This document shows positions 47,801 through 60,107 of a stretch of DNA of 64,000 nt, piece by piece; the first letter of the stretch is position 1; every line of letters starts with the position of its first letter. The stretch lies in contig CM057477.1 of the NCBI GenBank assembly GCA_030035585.1, forward strand, positions 56,711,447 to 56,775,446. The letters are read 5' to 3'. The notes under the pieces were generated by a model. The model made no database searches. It was not told the DNA's origin and was given only the letters and a program-made list of their open reading frames with translations. Source of the stretch: Dugong dugon (Eukaryota; Chordata; Mammalia; Sirenia; Dugongidae). Made by a program: the position numbers and the translations under genes.

Positions 47801-49053
47801 ATGTCCCATTGAAACACAGAAGCAACTGGATTGGGGATAGAAAAAAAGATTGGATACACAAGTTCTAGATGAATTTCAAAGTAACAGATCAGTCCCTGAC
47901 AAAAGCAGCACTGAAGAGTTCTGATAATATAAATATGTAGAGGCTATGCTCCAGCTTGGAGAAGATGTAAAAACCAACACTGCCTGAACCTAATGTGATT
48001 TCAATATAAATCATATGGTTGCTTTTACTATTTCCCGATAGAATTACAGAATTTAAAACAGCATATTCCATCCATGCTAAAGTGATCATTTTTTTCCCCT
48101 AAGTTACAAACAATGTTTCCTAAGAATTGTTAAACTGACTTCTTCCCTATGGATCAGAAATGAAAATTAAATGTGTTGACTTCTGATTTTAATATATGAG
48201 GTTATCAAAATTTATGTAATAATCAGGCATAATGTCTGAGTGATTATTCCATGACTATTATATCCCAATATAAGGAGGCACAAATATATAAAACTAGTAA
48301 CTCATCCCTTAAAATTTTATACTAAAAATCAAAATATTGAAAATCAAAATATATATGGTAGTATTATAAAAAAAAAAACCTTTGAGAATAGACTTTTCAA
48401 TCAGTTACTGAATTTATTTACTCTACAACATCCTGTTCATTATGCTATGTAACTTAGGATATATCACAGAGTTATGAAAATATTTCCCTATATTCAGGGG
48501 ACTCTTACTGCAGGATCAAACCATATGACAAATACATGAAACTAACACCAAAGACAAAACTGTTAAGAAAAGAAGTGATTTTGAATGGGCTGGGATAACG
48601 AGAGGATATTTTTTGAAAGAAGTAGAACTAGATTCACACCTGCAAAGGTGAAGGTGTTAATAACAAGCAGTTTAATGTTTTGATAATGGGATATCCAACA
48701 TTTGGAATAGAGGGAACTAGACTGACTTTTGAACATCAATATTTAAAATCTAAATCTAGAAATTACAGTGAGACGGGCTCCCACTAAACCGTAATGTGTT
48801 CAAATTTATCAAAATTTTTAAAGAAGATGTTTCTTCAGCAGGGGTATGAGTTAGCTAAGGAATCCTAGAAAAGAGAATATTGGAGGAAAATGGCAATGCC
48901 ACTTACTGTCTAGGCAGAAAAGCCAAGGTGCTCAGAGATGATTAAATATGTGATTCATCCCATCTCCCTTAGTCTGATTTCCTGGTGATCTCCACACAAG
49001 CTTCCAGCTCCATGTTTCTGCCCTTCCAGGAAAATGTGACAGGTACTGAAATG
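44824..49053. other. Unique sequence with one GC/CpG-richer patch
   Basis: No repeat is recognised with confidence over about 4.2 kb. The segment 46080-46420 is richer in GC and CpG than its surroundings. A TA/TG-rich tract lies at about 47404-47450. Open frames are short and unremarkable. Confidence 0.5.
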
Positions 49054-49265
49054 TGCTATAGAGTAGAAGTTAAGTGTTGCCTCTGAAGATTACCATCTCA
49101 ACTCATAATCTGGCTCCACCACTTACTAGCTGTGTGACATGTCTTTGTGACTCAATTTCTAAATGTATAAAATGGATCTAATAACAGTGGCTACTTCATA
49201 GACTTGTTGAAAGAATTAAGTGGCTATAACACACTTAGTTAGTGGAATGCCTGGCTTGTCACTAA
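49054..49265 (+). mobile_element. MIR SINE, well-preserved core
   Basis: The copy follows the MIR order: 'gagtagaagttaagtgttgc', 'tctggctccaccacttacta', 'gctgtgtgacatgtctttgt', 'aaatgtataaaatggatcta' and 'ggctacttcatagacttgtt'. This is the longest and clearest MIR in the window. Confidence 0.92.
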
Positions 49266-50390
49266 AGTACCAGGGACTGGGAGAACATACTAAAGAAAAA
49301 TGTCACAATGGGTTAACTATTTCCACTTAAAAATTATGATTACAAGCCCAATAGCACTCAATACTTTTGGAAACTTACTAGAACTCTCTGCATGCCCTTT
49401 CAACCAGAACTATCTCCTCTCTTCTCAAACTTCTGAATATATTTCTTCTATTTTCAGTTCCCTGTCTCCCTTTCAGCTGATAGAATGTTATGAAGAGGAC
49501 TAGCAATGCGGAGAGTACTTATAGAGGGATATAAAGTCCATATCCCTAAACCTATATCCGTCTTCTTTTCTTCTATTGTAATTTTGGCAAGATTCCTTTC
49601 CTTAAAAAGGCCAGTCTTTCTGCACAAAAACCAAAATTATGCTAGTTATTTCAACAGAGAGAATTTAATAGATTGAATCAGCTACAATGGTGTTGAATTG
49701 AAAAAGCAAGAAGGGAAGTCTCAGGTAAAGATTACAGGAAGCAGCTTCTCTAGAGCTGAAGAACAAATTAAAAGGATTGGAGTTATCAGAACCTAGAAGA
49801 AAAGCCCCATGGAGCTGGGAACCAGCCCTCTGAGGTGAGGACACTTTCTGTTACTGATCTCCAAGTAAGCTTTCGGCTGTGAGGTGTGCAGTGAGACTGG
49901 TTCTGAGAATATGGAAAGAAGCTAGAAACTGGAACCATGGGATGTCAGGACAACACTGATAGAAATAGGCAGGAAACAGGAAGAAGGAAGTCTCTTCTTC
50001 CATCTTTCTAACTTCCAGACTCCCTCTACTGCCACCTGTTGGTAGATCCTAACTGGAAACCACCAGGCCATTTCTAGAAAAGGAGATGTAGTTTAAAGGA
50101 GATACGTATGAGCCCTGACCTGGCATCACAAAGAAGAATATGGAAGAATGGGTTTGGAGTTGAGAGACAGTAAATTTATAAGCAAAGTATTTTGTTATTT
50201 CCTTTTTCTCTTGTATCTTAAATTTCTCCCACTCCATCAGATAATTCCATCAGCTTTCAAACATACTCCTCTAACTAATACCTTCCCTGGACTTTATCTC
50301 TCTATATATACTGACCACATTGTTAATAGCCTTCAAAACATTCTCTAAAGATTTCTCCATAAACCCTATTTCCACTGAATTACCTGAAAA
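49266..50390. other. Unique or unidentified repeat DNA
   Basis: Segment 49830-50100 ('ccctctactgccacctgttg', 'aggagatgtagtttaaagga') resembles a low-copy ancient repeat I cannot name. No coding evidence. Confidence 0.4.
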
Positions 50391-50505
50391 CAAACCAATT
50401 TTCATGGGGTCATTTCTGACTCAAGACAACCCCATGTGTTGCAGAGTACAACTGCACTTCATAGGATTTTAATGGCTGTGACTTTTCATAAGCAGACCTA
50501 CCATT
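50391..50505 (-). mobile_element. SINE 3'-half fragment
   Basis: The plus strand reads 'aattttcatggggtcatttc', 'caaccccatgtgttgcagag' and 'ggattttaatggctgtgact', the antisense of the SINE 3' half. The tRNA-like head is missing. Confidence 0.75.
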
Positions 50506-50869
50506 CAAAAATTAAACCACTTAAATTTGGCTTTCACCCCATCCTTTAGCAAAATTCCATAAATACTGTATCACACCAGTGTTACCATTTCCAAATGCTC
50601 CTGCTTTGTACTTACCTGACTTCACCTCAGAGTTTATTCAATCTTATTGGCTGCTCTCCTTCCGGAAACCCTCTCCTGTGTGTATTCCCATAAATCCCTG
50701 TTCTCTTCACTAGTTGCTCTTATCAGTCTCTCTTACCTACTTATTCTGCTCTGCTTCTAAACGTTATTATGTCATATGTCTTGATCCTGGTATATAAGCT
50801 TTTTTTGAGCTTCATTCATTGTGTAAAGAATCTAATGAAGCCTCAAGTTTTAAATAGCATCTATGTGCA
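50506..50869. other. Unique sequence, nothing firmly recognised
   Basis: Pyrimidine-rich on the plus strand and possibly an upstream continuation of the L2 at 50870, but too decayed to say. Confidence 0.35.
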
Positions 50870-51525
50870 CTAAACTCCGAATTCATATATCCAAATGATA
50901 TTTCTCTTCTGAACTGTAGACTTACACATCCAATAGCCTACTCATAGTGTCTTACACTGTAGTAAATGCACCTCAAATATAATATGCTTCAGATGATACT
51001 GTTCATTCTTCCTTAAAACTTTTTCCTATTTTAGTCTTCTCTAATTCAGGAAATGGAGTCAATCCCTACCAATTGCTCAAGAGAAACCAAGGAGTTGTCT
51101 CTGATGATTCCATTTCTTTCATTTTCCATACCCAATACAGCAGCATATTGTTGCTTTTACCTCCAAATATATATAAAATTCATCCACTTGTTGCCATTTC
51201 CTCTTTTAGCGCTAACAATCACAGCATCATAATCTCCCATACAGACCATTCTCATAGATTCTTGTCTGGTTACCCTCCTTCTAAGTATATCCCATTCTAA
51301 TTCAATCTCTCCATAGTAGCACAAGTGATCATTTGAAAAAAATAAAATAAAGTAAAATCTGGTTACTTCCTTTTGAAAATAATCCAATGGCTTCCTATTG
51401 CACTTAGAATAAATTCTTAATGATATCCCATAGCCTACAGGGCCTCGTCCAACTATCTGACTTCGCCATGTACAACTCTTCCCACATACAAATCCCTACA
51501 TTCCAACAACACTGAATTTTTTAAA
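50870..51525 (+). mobile_element. L2 LINE relic
   Basis: The segments 'cgaattcatatatccaaatg', 'cacctcaaatataatatgct', 'ggagttgtctctgatgattc', 'ccaatggcttcctattgcac' and 'ttagaataaattctta' occur in the order known for the L2 3' half ('gactcatatatccaactgcc ... caggcacctcaaactcaac ... ggagtcatccttgac ... aatggcttcccattgc'). No open frame remains. Confidence 0.75.
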
Positions 51526-51535
51526 TTACTTAAAC

Positions 51536-52249
51536 TTTTGACCATTTATCAGGTGCTACCATTATGCTAAGCAAATGTTCTACCCTCATGAACATAGAGT
51601 CTAATATAAAATAACATAAATACATATATTTGTATATATATATATACACACACACAGATATATATACACATAAATATATACATATGATTACATATTTTAG
51701 TACTATTGTGTAGGAAATAAACACAAGAGTTTAGGACAAAATGAACAGAGTGGTTGGTGGAGGATTAAAATGAATTCTGCAAAATGAGTAAAGAATGAGA
51801 AGGAAAAAAAAATTCCAAAGAGAGGAAACACCATGTGCAAACATCCAAAAAGCTTAGGGTAAAATAGGATCTAGCAAAAGTTTATGATGGCCTCAGAGTT
51901 GTAAGTGAAAGGGAAAGTAGACAGGGGTATGGTTGAAGATACAGGCAGCAGCCTGATGAATCAGGGCATTATGGGTTTCTCAGCTTTGACACTATTGACA
52001 TTTTGGGCCTGATGTCTTTGACGTGGGTGGTGGTACTGTGCATTGAAGGAGGTTTCGTAGAATCCCTGACCTCTAGAAGCCAGGAGTTCCTCCTGTCACT
52101 AGTGGTGGCGACAAAAATTTCTCCAGATATTGCCAAATATTCCTTAGAGGGCAAAATTACTCTCAGTTGAGAACCACTGGATTGTATTAAGAAGTTGGAA
52201 TTTTATTCTAAGATGAAGCATGGAATCTGTTCCTTATATTAATACATGT
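51536..52249 (-). mobile_element. L2 LINE relic, split by MER20
   Basis: On the plus strand 'atcaggtgctaccattatgc' and 'agaggaaacaccatgtgcaa' are antisense L2 3'-region motifs. After the MER20 insertion it resumes 'ttggaattttattctaagat', also an antisense L2 motif. It is old and decayed; an AT/AC microsatellite at about 51625-51690 sits inside it. Confidence 0.65.
51971..52179 (-). mobile_element. MER20 DNA transposon (hAT-Charlie)
   Basis: On the minus strand it starts 'cagtggttctcaactgagag' and reads 'ggcaatatctggagaaattt', 'gcatctagtgg'-like sequence and 'aatgtcaatagtgtcaaagc', ending 'gagaaaccc'. This is the complete MER20 order with terminal inverted repeats. Flanks resembling 'gcattat' and 'gattgtat' fit an eroded 8-bp duplication. 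Confidence 0.9.
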
Positions 52250-52302
52250 AATTATTAATTCATTTATTCAGTAAATATTTATGAAGAACCTACTATATGG
52301 TA
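52250..52302 (-). mobile_element. L2 3' end, left of the L1 insertion
   Basis: The plus strand reads 'taattcatttattcagtaaa' then 'tatttatgaagaacctacta', the antisense L2 3' end. Its continuation appears at 62322 on the far side of the L1. Confidence 0.75.
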
Positions 52303-53079
52303 GGCTGAGCCAACATGGTGCTATAGACAGAAGCACCATGCTGTCCTTCCACAGCAAAGACCTGAAAAACTAAGTAAAACAGAGACAATGTCAATCCTGG
52401 AGCCGTAAGCATCAAATAAGAGATAAAGAACTCAACCAAACACCAAATGGAAAAAGAAACTGACAAAGAACAGAGAGCAAGGAGATATACAGAGTGAGGT
52501 CCCTTATCAGCCAATGCAGCATGGATTCATCATCTTGGACTCCTGTCAGAGATCAGTGGACAGGGAGTACAGGAAAGCAACTTCATGGAGATCCCATCAG
52601 GAGACAGAGCACCACGGGACCTGCCCTACTGCACCATAGCTGAGCGACTGGCCCTACCCATTGGACAAAGAGGTGAAAAGTATCATGCACATAGATGAGC
52701 AAACAACAAAGAACACAAAACCTGCCTTCTCAGACATAATCAAATAAAACAAAAAATCAGTATGAAACAAACAAATCAATAATCAATCAACCAAGAAAAT
52801 AACTACTGGATGTCCAGAATACAGGAAACAATATCAAAACATGTTTAAAAAAAAAACCGTTTAGCATCCAAATAAACAGTAGCAATCCAAAATAATACAC
52901 CAGATGACTTTCCAGTAGAAACAAAGGAACTGGAACTACCTGATAGGGAATTAAAATTTTTAATATTCAGAGTTATCCAAGAGTTGAAGCAAAAAGACAA
53001 AAATGAGGAAAAATAAACAAATTCATAGAAAAGGCAAACAAAACAATGGAAAAATTCAAGAAAACAATACAGTAACAAA

Positions 53080-53900
53080 ATGTCAAATTCACAACTAGAA
53101 ATCATACAAAAACAACAATTAGAAATCCAAAAGATAAACAACAAGATTTCAGAAATGGACAGTGTCATAGAAAATCTGAAAGGCAGATTTGAAATGATGG
53201 AAGACAGGATCAGTAAAATTGAAGACAAATACTTGGATAACAATTTGAGAAAAAAATCAGTAAAAAACTATGAAGAAAAATGAACAAACCCTGAGAGCGA
53301 TGTGGGATACAATCAAGAGCAAAAATTTGTGAGTGATCAGAGTTCCAGAAAAAGAGGAGAAAATAGAGAATACAGAGAGAGTCATAGAAGAATTTCTGAC
53401 AGAAAACTTCCCTAATATCATGAAAGATGAATAGCTGACCATCCAAGAAGCTCAACGAACTACATATAGGATAGACCCCAAAAGGAAATAACCGAGGCAT
53501 ATCATAATTACACTTGCTAAAACCAAAGACAAAGAAAGAATCCTGAGAGCATCTCGAGAAAAATGGAAAGTCACATACAGAAGGGAAACAATAACATTAA
53601 GCTCTGATTACTCGGGAGAAACCATGCAAGCAAGAAGGCAATGGCATGACATATATAAAACCTTGAAAGAAAAAAATTGCCAACCAAGAATAATATATCC
53701 TACAAAACTCTCATTCAAATATGATGGTGAAATTAGGACATTTCCAGATAAACAGAAATTAAGGCACTATGTAAAAACCAAACCAAATTTACCAGAATTA
53801 TTAAAGGGAGTCCTTTGGTTTGGTTTGAAAACAAACAACATCCGACGACAGCCTGAATCTGGGGCACAAGATAACACCAGCCAGATACCAACCTAGGAAA
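53080..53900 (+). pseudogene. L1 ORF1, broken
   Basis: ORF1p is an RNA-binding coiled-coil chaperone of the L1 particle. The first 67 codons (53080-53283) show heptad-rich sequence 'SEMDSVIENLKGRFEMMEDR', then a stop follows. Further pieces lie in other frames. The C-terminal piece 53624-53896 contains 'MQARRQWHDIYKTLKEKNCQ' and 'YPTKLSFKYDGEIRTFPDKQ', typical of the ORF1 C-terminal domain. Frameshifts and stops make it inactive. Antisense frames at 52845-53500 are shadows. Confidence 0.9.
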
Positions 53901-54130
53901 TGAACTCTCAAGGATTATTCAAAACTAAAATATTTACAACAGGGACCAAGAGAGGTTAATCTGTAAATGACAAAAACATCAGAACAATAAAAGACGGAAT
54001 AAACTGCGTAGGTTTAGAACTTTCTAATGGAGAGGAAGGCAAGGCGATACCAAACAATAAAAAACTAGTTCAAACCTAGGAAGATAAGGGTAAATTTCAA
54101 GATATCCACAAAGAAAGTTAACAAACCTAT

Positions 54131-54634
54131 TGTCATGGTTTGAATTACGTCCCCCAAAAAATGTGTGTATCAATTTGGCTGGGCCATGATTCCCAGAATT
54201 GCGTGGTTGGCCTCCATTTTGTGATTATAATTTTATGTTAAAGAAGATTGGGGGGGTATTGTAACATCACCCTTACCCAGGTCACAACCCTGATCCAAAG
54301 TAATGGGAGGTTCCCTCGGGTGTGGCCTGTACCACCTTTTACCTTACAAGAGACAAAAGGAAAGGGAAGCAAGCAGAGAAGTGGGACCTCATACCACCAA
54401 GAAAGCAGTGCCAGGAGCAAAGTGTGTACTTTGGACCTGGGGTCCCCACACAGAGAAGCTCCTAGTCCCAGGGAACATTAATGAGAAGGCCGACAGAGAG
54501 AGAAAGACTTCCTCTGGAGCTGACACCCTGAATTTGGACTTTTAGCCTACTTTACCATAAGGAAATAAACTTCTCTTTGTTAAACCCATCCACTTGTGGT
54601 ATTTCTGTTATAGCAGCACTAGATAACTAAGATA
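54131..54634 (+). mobile_element. MaLR-like solo LTR inserted in the L1
   Basis: The LTR starts 'tgtcatggtttgaattacgt' and ends 'tagcagcactagataactaa' then 'gata'. Flanks 'cctat' (54126-54130) and 'cctac' (54635-54639) are a 5-bp duplication with one change. The family is the one at 16715 (-). It lies between ORF1 and ORF2 of the host L1, so it inserted after it. Confidence 0.9.
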
Positions 54635-54800
54635 CCTACTCACCAAAAAAAAAAAAGAAAAGAAAAACATAAAGTCTCAGTAAAAACAAAATTTACGAAA
54701 ACAAAATAAATGAAAAAAAAAAAAATCCACAAACAAAAGGAATTTAGTACAGGATAGTAAGAGGAACAAAGAAAACGTCAGCACCACAAAAAAAAGCACT
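54635..54800 (+). other. L1 inter-ORF/ORF2 start region, A-rich
   Basis: This is the L1 DNA between the LTR and the readable ORF2. It is A-rich with runs at 54645-54665 and 54713-54725. No readable frame is seen. Confidence 0.6.
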
Positions 54801-57800
54801 ACAAAATAACAGGAATAAATTCACACCTAAGAATAGTTACACTGAACATAAATGGCCTAGATGCACCCATAAAGAGACAGAGAGTGGAATAATTGATAAA
54901 AAAAAAAAAAAATAGGATCCATCAATATGTTGTCTACAAGAAACACAATTTAGAAACAAAGATATAAATTTATTAAAAATCAAATGATGGAAAAAATATA
55001 TCAAGCAAACAGCTACCAAAAAAGAGCAGGACTAGCAATACTAATCTCAGATAAAATAGACTTTAAAACAAAATCCACCATAAAAGATTAAGAAGGGTAT
55101 TATATAATGATTAAAGGGATGATCCATCATGAAGACATAACCATAATAAATATCTACGCACCAAATGACAGGGCTCCAAAATACATCAAACAAACTCTAA
55201 CAGCACTGAAAAGAGAAACAGACAGTTCCACTAGAATACTAGGAGACTTCAACACACGATTCTCGGTAAAGGGCAGAACATCTAGAAAGAAACTCAACAA
55301 AGATACAGAAGACCTAAAGGCAACAATCGGCCAACTTAAACTCATAGACATATACAGAACAATCCACCCAACAGCTACAAAGTACACATTATTTTCCAAC
55401 GCACATGGAACATTCTCCAGAATAGACCAAATCTTAGGCCACAAAGCAACCCTCAAAAAAAATCTAAAACATTGAGATAATGCAAAGTATGTTCTCTGAT
55501 CACAACACCATCAAAGTAGAAGTTAACAACAAGAAGAGGAAGGAAAAACAATTGATTACATAGAAACTGAATGACACACTGCTTAAAAACCACTGGGTAA
55601 TAGAAGAAATCAAAGATGGAATCAAAAATTCCTAGAATCAAACAAGAATGAAAACAGTGCTCAGAGGTCAATTTATAGCAATAGATGCGCACATCAAAAA
55701 AGAGGAAAGGAACAAAGTCAAAACATTAGCTACACAACTAGAACAAATAGAGAACAGCAAAAGAATCCCACAGCTACCATAAGAAGGAAATAATAAAGAT
55801 CAGAGCAGAAATAAATGAAATGGAGAATAGAAAAACAAGAGAAAGAATCAACAAAACCAGAAATTGGTTCTTTGAAAGGATCAACAAAATCGACAAACCG
55901 CTGGCCAAACTGACAAAAGAAAAACAGGAGAGGATGCAATTAACCCAAATAAGAAATGAAATGGGGGACAGTACAACAGACCCAGCTGAAATAAAAAGAT
56001 CATAACACAGTGTTATAAAAAACTATGCTCCAACAAATTTGAAAACCTAGAGGAAATGAATAAATTTTTAGAAACACAGTAACTACCCAATCTAACACAA
56101 AATGATGTTGAAAATCTGAACAGATGCATAACAAGAGACTGAAAAAGTAAAAAAAATACAAAAACAAAAACAAAAAAGCTCCACACAAAAAAAGCTCTGG
56201 TGCAGATGGCTTCACTGGAGAATTCTACCAAACACTCAGAGAATAGCTTTCACCAGTACTACTCAAAATATTTCAGAACATAGAAAAGGAGGGGCTACTT
56301 CCAAATTCATTCCATGAAGCCAGCATAACCCTGATACCAAAACCAGACAAAGATGCCACAAAAAAAAAAAAAGAAAATTACAGACCAATATTTCTCATGA
56401 ATATAAATCCAAAAATTCTCAACAAAATTCTAGCCAATAGACGTCAGCATTGTCTCAAAAAAAATACAACACGACGAAGTAGGATTCATAGCAGGTATGC
56501 AAGTATGGTTCAATATTAGAAAATCAATCAACATAATCCATTACATAAATAAAAGAAAAGAAAAGGATCACATGATCATCTCGATCTATGAGAAAATGCA
56601 TTCAACAAAGTCCAACAACAATTGCTGATAAACACTCTCAATAAAATAAGTATAGAAGGGAAATTCCTCAGCTTAATACAGGGGACCTATACAAAACCAA
56701 AAGCCAACATCATTCTTAATGGAGAGAGGCTGAAAACATTCCCCTTGAGAAAAGGAACAAGACAAGGATGTCCTTTATCACACTCCTATTTAACGTTGTG
56801 CTGGAAGTCCTAGTTAGAGCAATAAGGCAAGAAAAAGATATACAGGGCAACCAAATTGGTAATGAAGAAGTAAATCTGTCCTTATTTGCAAATGATATGA
56901 TACTATACATAGAAAACCAAAAAGACTTCATGAGAAAACTATTGGAACTAATAGAAAGATTCAGCAGAGTAGCAGTATACAAGATAAACATACAAAAGTT
57001 AGTTGGAGTCTTATATACCAATAAAGAGAACAATGAAAAGGAAATCAGGGAAACGATACCATTTATAATAGCCCCAAAAAACCAAAATATTAGGAATAAA
57101 TGTAACCAGGGATGTAAAAGACCTATATGAAGAAAACTACAAAACACTACTGCAAGAAACCCAAAGGGATCTGCGTAAACAGAAAAACATACCATGCTCA
57201 GGGATAGGTAGACTTAGCATAATGAAAATGACAATTCTACCCAAAGCAATTTACAAATACAATACAATCCCAATCCAAATACCAACAACATTCTTTAAAG
57301 AGGTGGAAAAACTAATCATTATATTTATATGAAAAGGAAAGAAGCCCTGAATAAGTAAAGCATTATTGAAGAAGAAGAATAAAGTAGAAGGACTTGCACT
57401 ATCTGACATCAGAACCTGTTACACAGCTACAGTAGTCAAAATAGTCTGGTATTGGTACAAGGACAGATACATTGACCAATGGGACAGAATTGAGAACCCA
57501 GATGTAAATCCATTCGTCTTCAGTCACCTGATCTTTGACAAGAGACCAAAGTCCATCAAATGAGGAAAGGACAGTCTTTTTAACAAACGGTCTGGCAAAA
57601 CCGGATGTCCATCTGCTAAAAAATGAAACAGGACCCATACCTCACACCATACACAAAAAGTAATTCAAAATACATCAAAGACCAAAATATTAAAAGAAAA
57701 ACTATGAAGATTATAGCAGAAAAAATAGAATCAATTCTAGAGGCCTTAATACATGGCATTAACAGGCTACAAACCATAACTAATGACACACAAACTCCAG

Positions 57801-58600
57801 AAGATAAACTAGATAACTGAGATCTTCGAAAAATTAAATACTTATGCTCATCAAAAAACTTGAATAAAAAGAGAACCTACAGACTGGGAAAAAAATTTTG
57901 GCTATGACAAATCTGATACATTCTTAATCTCTAAAATCTACAGGAAATCCAACACCTCTACACAAAAAGACAAATTACCCAATTAAAAAATGGGCAAAGG
58001 AAATGAACAGACAGTTCACCAAAGAAGACATTCAAGTGGCTAACAGACACATGAGGAAATGCTTGCAATCACTAGCCGTTAGAGAAATGCAAATCAAAAC
58101 GACAATGAGATACCATCTCACCTCAGCGTTACTGGCACAAATACAAAAAACAGAAAATAATAAACATTGAAGAGGCTGCGGGGAGATTGGAACTCTTATG
58201 TACTGTTTATGGGAATGCAAAATGGCACAACCATTTTGAAAAATGATATATCGCTTCCTTAGAAAGCTAGAAATAGAAATACCATATGATCCAGCAATTC
58301 CATTCCTAGGAATATATCCTAGAGAAATAAGAGCCATCACATGAATAGACATACACACACCCATGTTCTTTGTAGCATTGTTCATAATAGTAAAAAGATG
58401 CAAAAAACCTAGATGCTCATCAACAGATGAACGGATAAGCAAACTATGGTACATACACACAATGAAATACTATGCAATCATAAAGAACAATGATGAATCT
58501 GTGAAGCATCTCACAACATGCATGAATCTGGAGGGCATTATTCTGAGTGAAATAAGTCAGTTACAAAAGGAAAAATATTGTATGAGACTAGTAATATAAA
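54800..58600 (+). pseudogene. L1 ORF2 (endonuclease-reverse transcriptase), broken
   Basis: ORF2p nicks target DNA and reverse-transcribes L1 RNA. The endonuclease part shows 'NINGLDAPIKRQR' near 54850 and 'ILGDFNTRFS' near 55240. The reverse transcriptase part shows 'RKGTRQGCPLSH' near 56760. The catalytic box reads FANDM instead of FADDM (56888-56899; Asp to Asn at 56891-56893), which alone would abolish activity. A C-terminal piece lies at about 58250-58600. Many stops and frameshifts are also present. Long antisense frames (56716-57195, 58032-58460) are shadows. Confidence 0.92.
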
Positions 58601-58901
58601 AACTCATGAAAAGGTGTACACACAAAAAGAAACAATCTTTGAAGTTTACAAGGGACGGAAGGGGTGGAGATGGACAAACACTAAATAGACAATAGATAAA
58701 CGGTAACTTTGGTAAAGGGTAAGACAGTACACAATACTGGGAAAGCCAGCACAACTTGTCCAAGTCAAGGTCATGGAAGCTCCATAGACATATCCAAACT
58801 CCCTGAGAGACTGAATTACTGGGCTGAGGGATGTGGGGACCATGGTCTCAGGGAACAGCTAGCTTGACTGCGATTACATAGTTCATAAAGAAAACGTTCT
58901 A

Positions 58902-59710
58902 GGAGGAGGGGTCAAGATGGCGGAGTAGTCAGGTGCTTCCAGTGGACCTTCTTACAACAAAGACCCAAAAATCAAGTGATTTGATTATATATGGCAATCT
59001 GGGAGCTGGGAATATCAAAGGTAGAGGTGAGGAACCAGACTGAGTGGTGGGGGAAGGAGAGATGGTTCAGAAGCAGTGAGGAGTTGCCAGACCTGACCCG
59101 GTGAGAGCCTGAGCCCTTCAGGCCTGACCAGCTCTGGGGTGAGCGGTGAGGCAGGCAAGCAACAGTCCTCGGGAGGCAAGTTTTCTGCACCGGGTGAGAC
59201 CCGGCGCCAGGGAGTCTACTTGGCCACCTAGAACCAGTGAGAAGCAGCCCTCATTGGTGAAAGATAAGTACTTGCACACGGCTTACTGCTTGGATCAAAA
59301 ATACCTCCCTTAGGGAAATACCTCTCTCCCATTTACCTCCCCCCTCCCTGCTCTGCACTGGGTCCCAGAACGGCTTCAGCAATTGCGAAGTCCCCTGGGC
59401 CAGAAGTAGGATCTTTCACATGCCCAGAGTCATTCTCCCTGCCTTAGAGAGTGAACAAATTAGCAAACAGTGGAAAAAGTAAACTGCTGGCTCTCCAAAG
59501 CCAGGAACCCAGGGTAGGCATAGCTCCTTTGCTGAAGCACAGGCATAAAGGATCCACAGACTTTATCTGCCCTTCCCCCTGCATAGACTTGCATGGGACC
59601 ATCTCAACAGCATAAGCCCTCATTACTGCAGTACAACAGGGTATATACGAGAACTCTAACTTCAACTGTTTCAGCTGTGAAGTGGCAGGTTCGTGACATT
59701 TAACACTGCT
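58902..59710 (+). mobile_element. Second L1, 5' UTR part, inserted in the first L1
   Basis: The segment begins 'ggaggaggggtcaagatggc' like an L1 5' end. It runs as GC-richer 5' UTR to about 59710, where it meets an LTR fragment. A diverged target duplication lies at 58887-58901 and 61627-61642, at the two ends of the whole composite. Frames within it are incidental. Confidence 0.85.
58914..58923 (+). promoter_or_regulatory. YY1-like site at the L1 5' end
   Basis: The 10 bases 'aagatggcgg' match the YY1 core found at the start of many mammalian L1 5' UTRs, where it helps set the transcription start. Function in this copy is inferred only. Confidence 0.55.
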
Positions 59711-60088
59711 CTATGTTAAAGAGGGTTAGGGTGGGATTGTAACACCACCCTTAGCCAAGTCACATCCCTGATCCAATGTAAAGGGAGTTTCCCTGGGGGG
59801 GGGGGGGGTCTGCACCACCTTTTATCTTTCAAGAGATAAAAGGAAAGGGAAGCAAGCAGAGAGTTGGAAACCTCATACCACCAAGAAAGAAGCTCAGGGA
59901 GCAGAGCACGTCCTTTGGATCCGAGGTTCCTGCCCAGAGAAGCTCCTAGTTTGGGGGAAGACTGATGATGATGAGGACGTTCTTTCAGAGCTGACAGAGA
60001 GAGAAAGGCTTCCCCTGGAGATGACACCCTGAATTTGGATTTCTGGTCTGCTAAATTGTGAGAGAATAAATTTCTCTTTGTTAAAACC
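59711..60088 (+). mobile_element. MaLR-like LTR fragment within the second L1
   Basis: The fragment matches 54236-54595 in order: 'tatgttaaagagggttaggg', 'aaggaaagggaagcaagcag', 'gacaccctgaatttggattt', 'aataaatttctctttgttaa'. It lacks about 110 bases at the 5' end and about 45 at the 3' end. A run of 14 G lies at 59795-59808. The right end is about 20 bases after the AATAAA signal and passes into A-rich sequence. Confidence 0.85.
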
Positions 60089-60107
60089 AAAAAAATAAAA
60101 GAAAAAA

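Larger units (their letters stand above)
52303..58901 (+). mobile_element. Near full-length L1, dead, part 1
   Basis: The order is 5' UTR (52303 to about 53079), ORF1 (53080-53900), an inserted LTR (54131-54634), ORF2 (about 54800-58600) and the first part of the 3' UTR. A degenerate 5' end 'gagccaacatggtgc' matches the L1 start. A second L1 interrupts the 3' UTR at 58902, and this copy resumes at 61643. Decayed target duplications flank it: 'aagaacctactatatgg' on the left and 'aagaaattagtatatgcc' near 62326 on the right. Confidence 0.92.

Noticed and set aside
56716-57195. 159-codon open frame on the minus strand
   Set aside because: It is a shadow of the L1 reverse transcriptase region on the plus strand.
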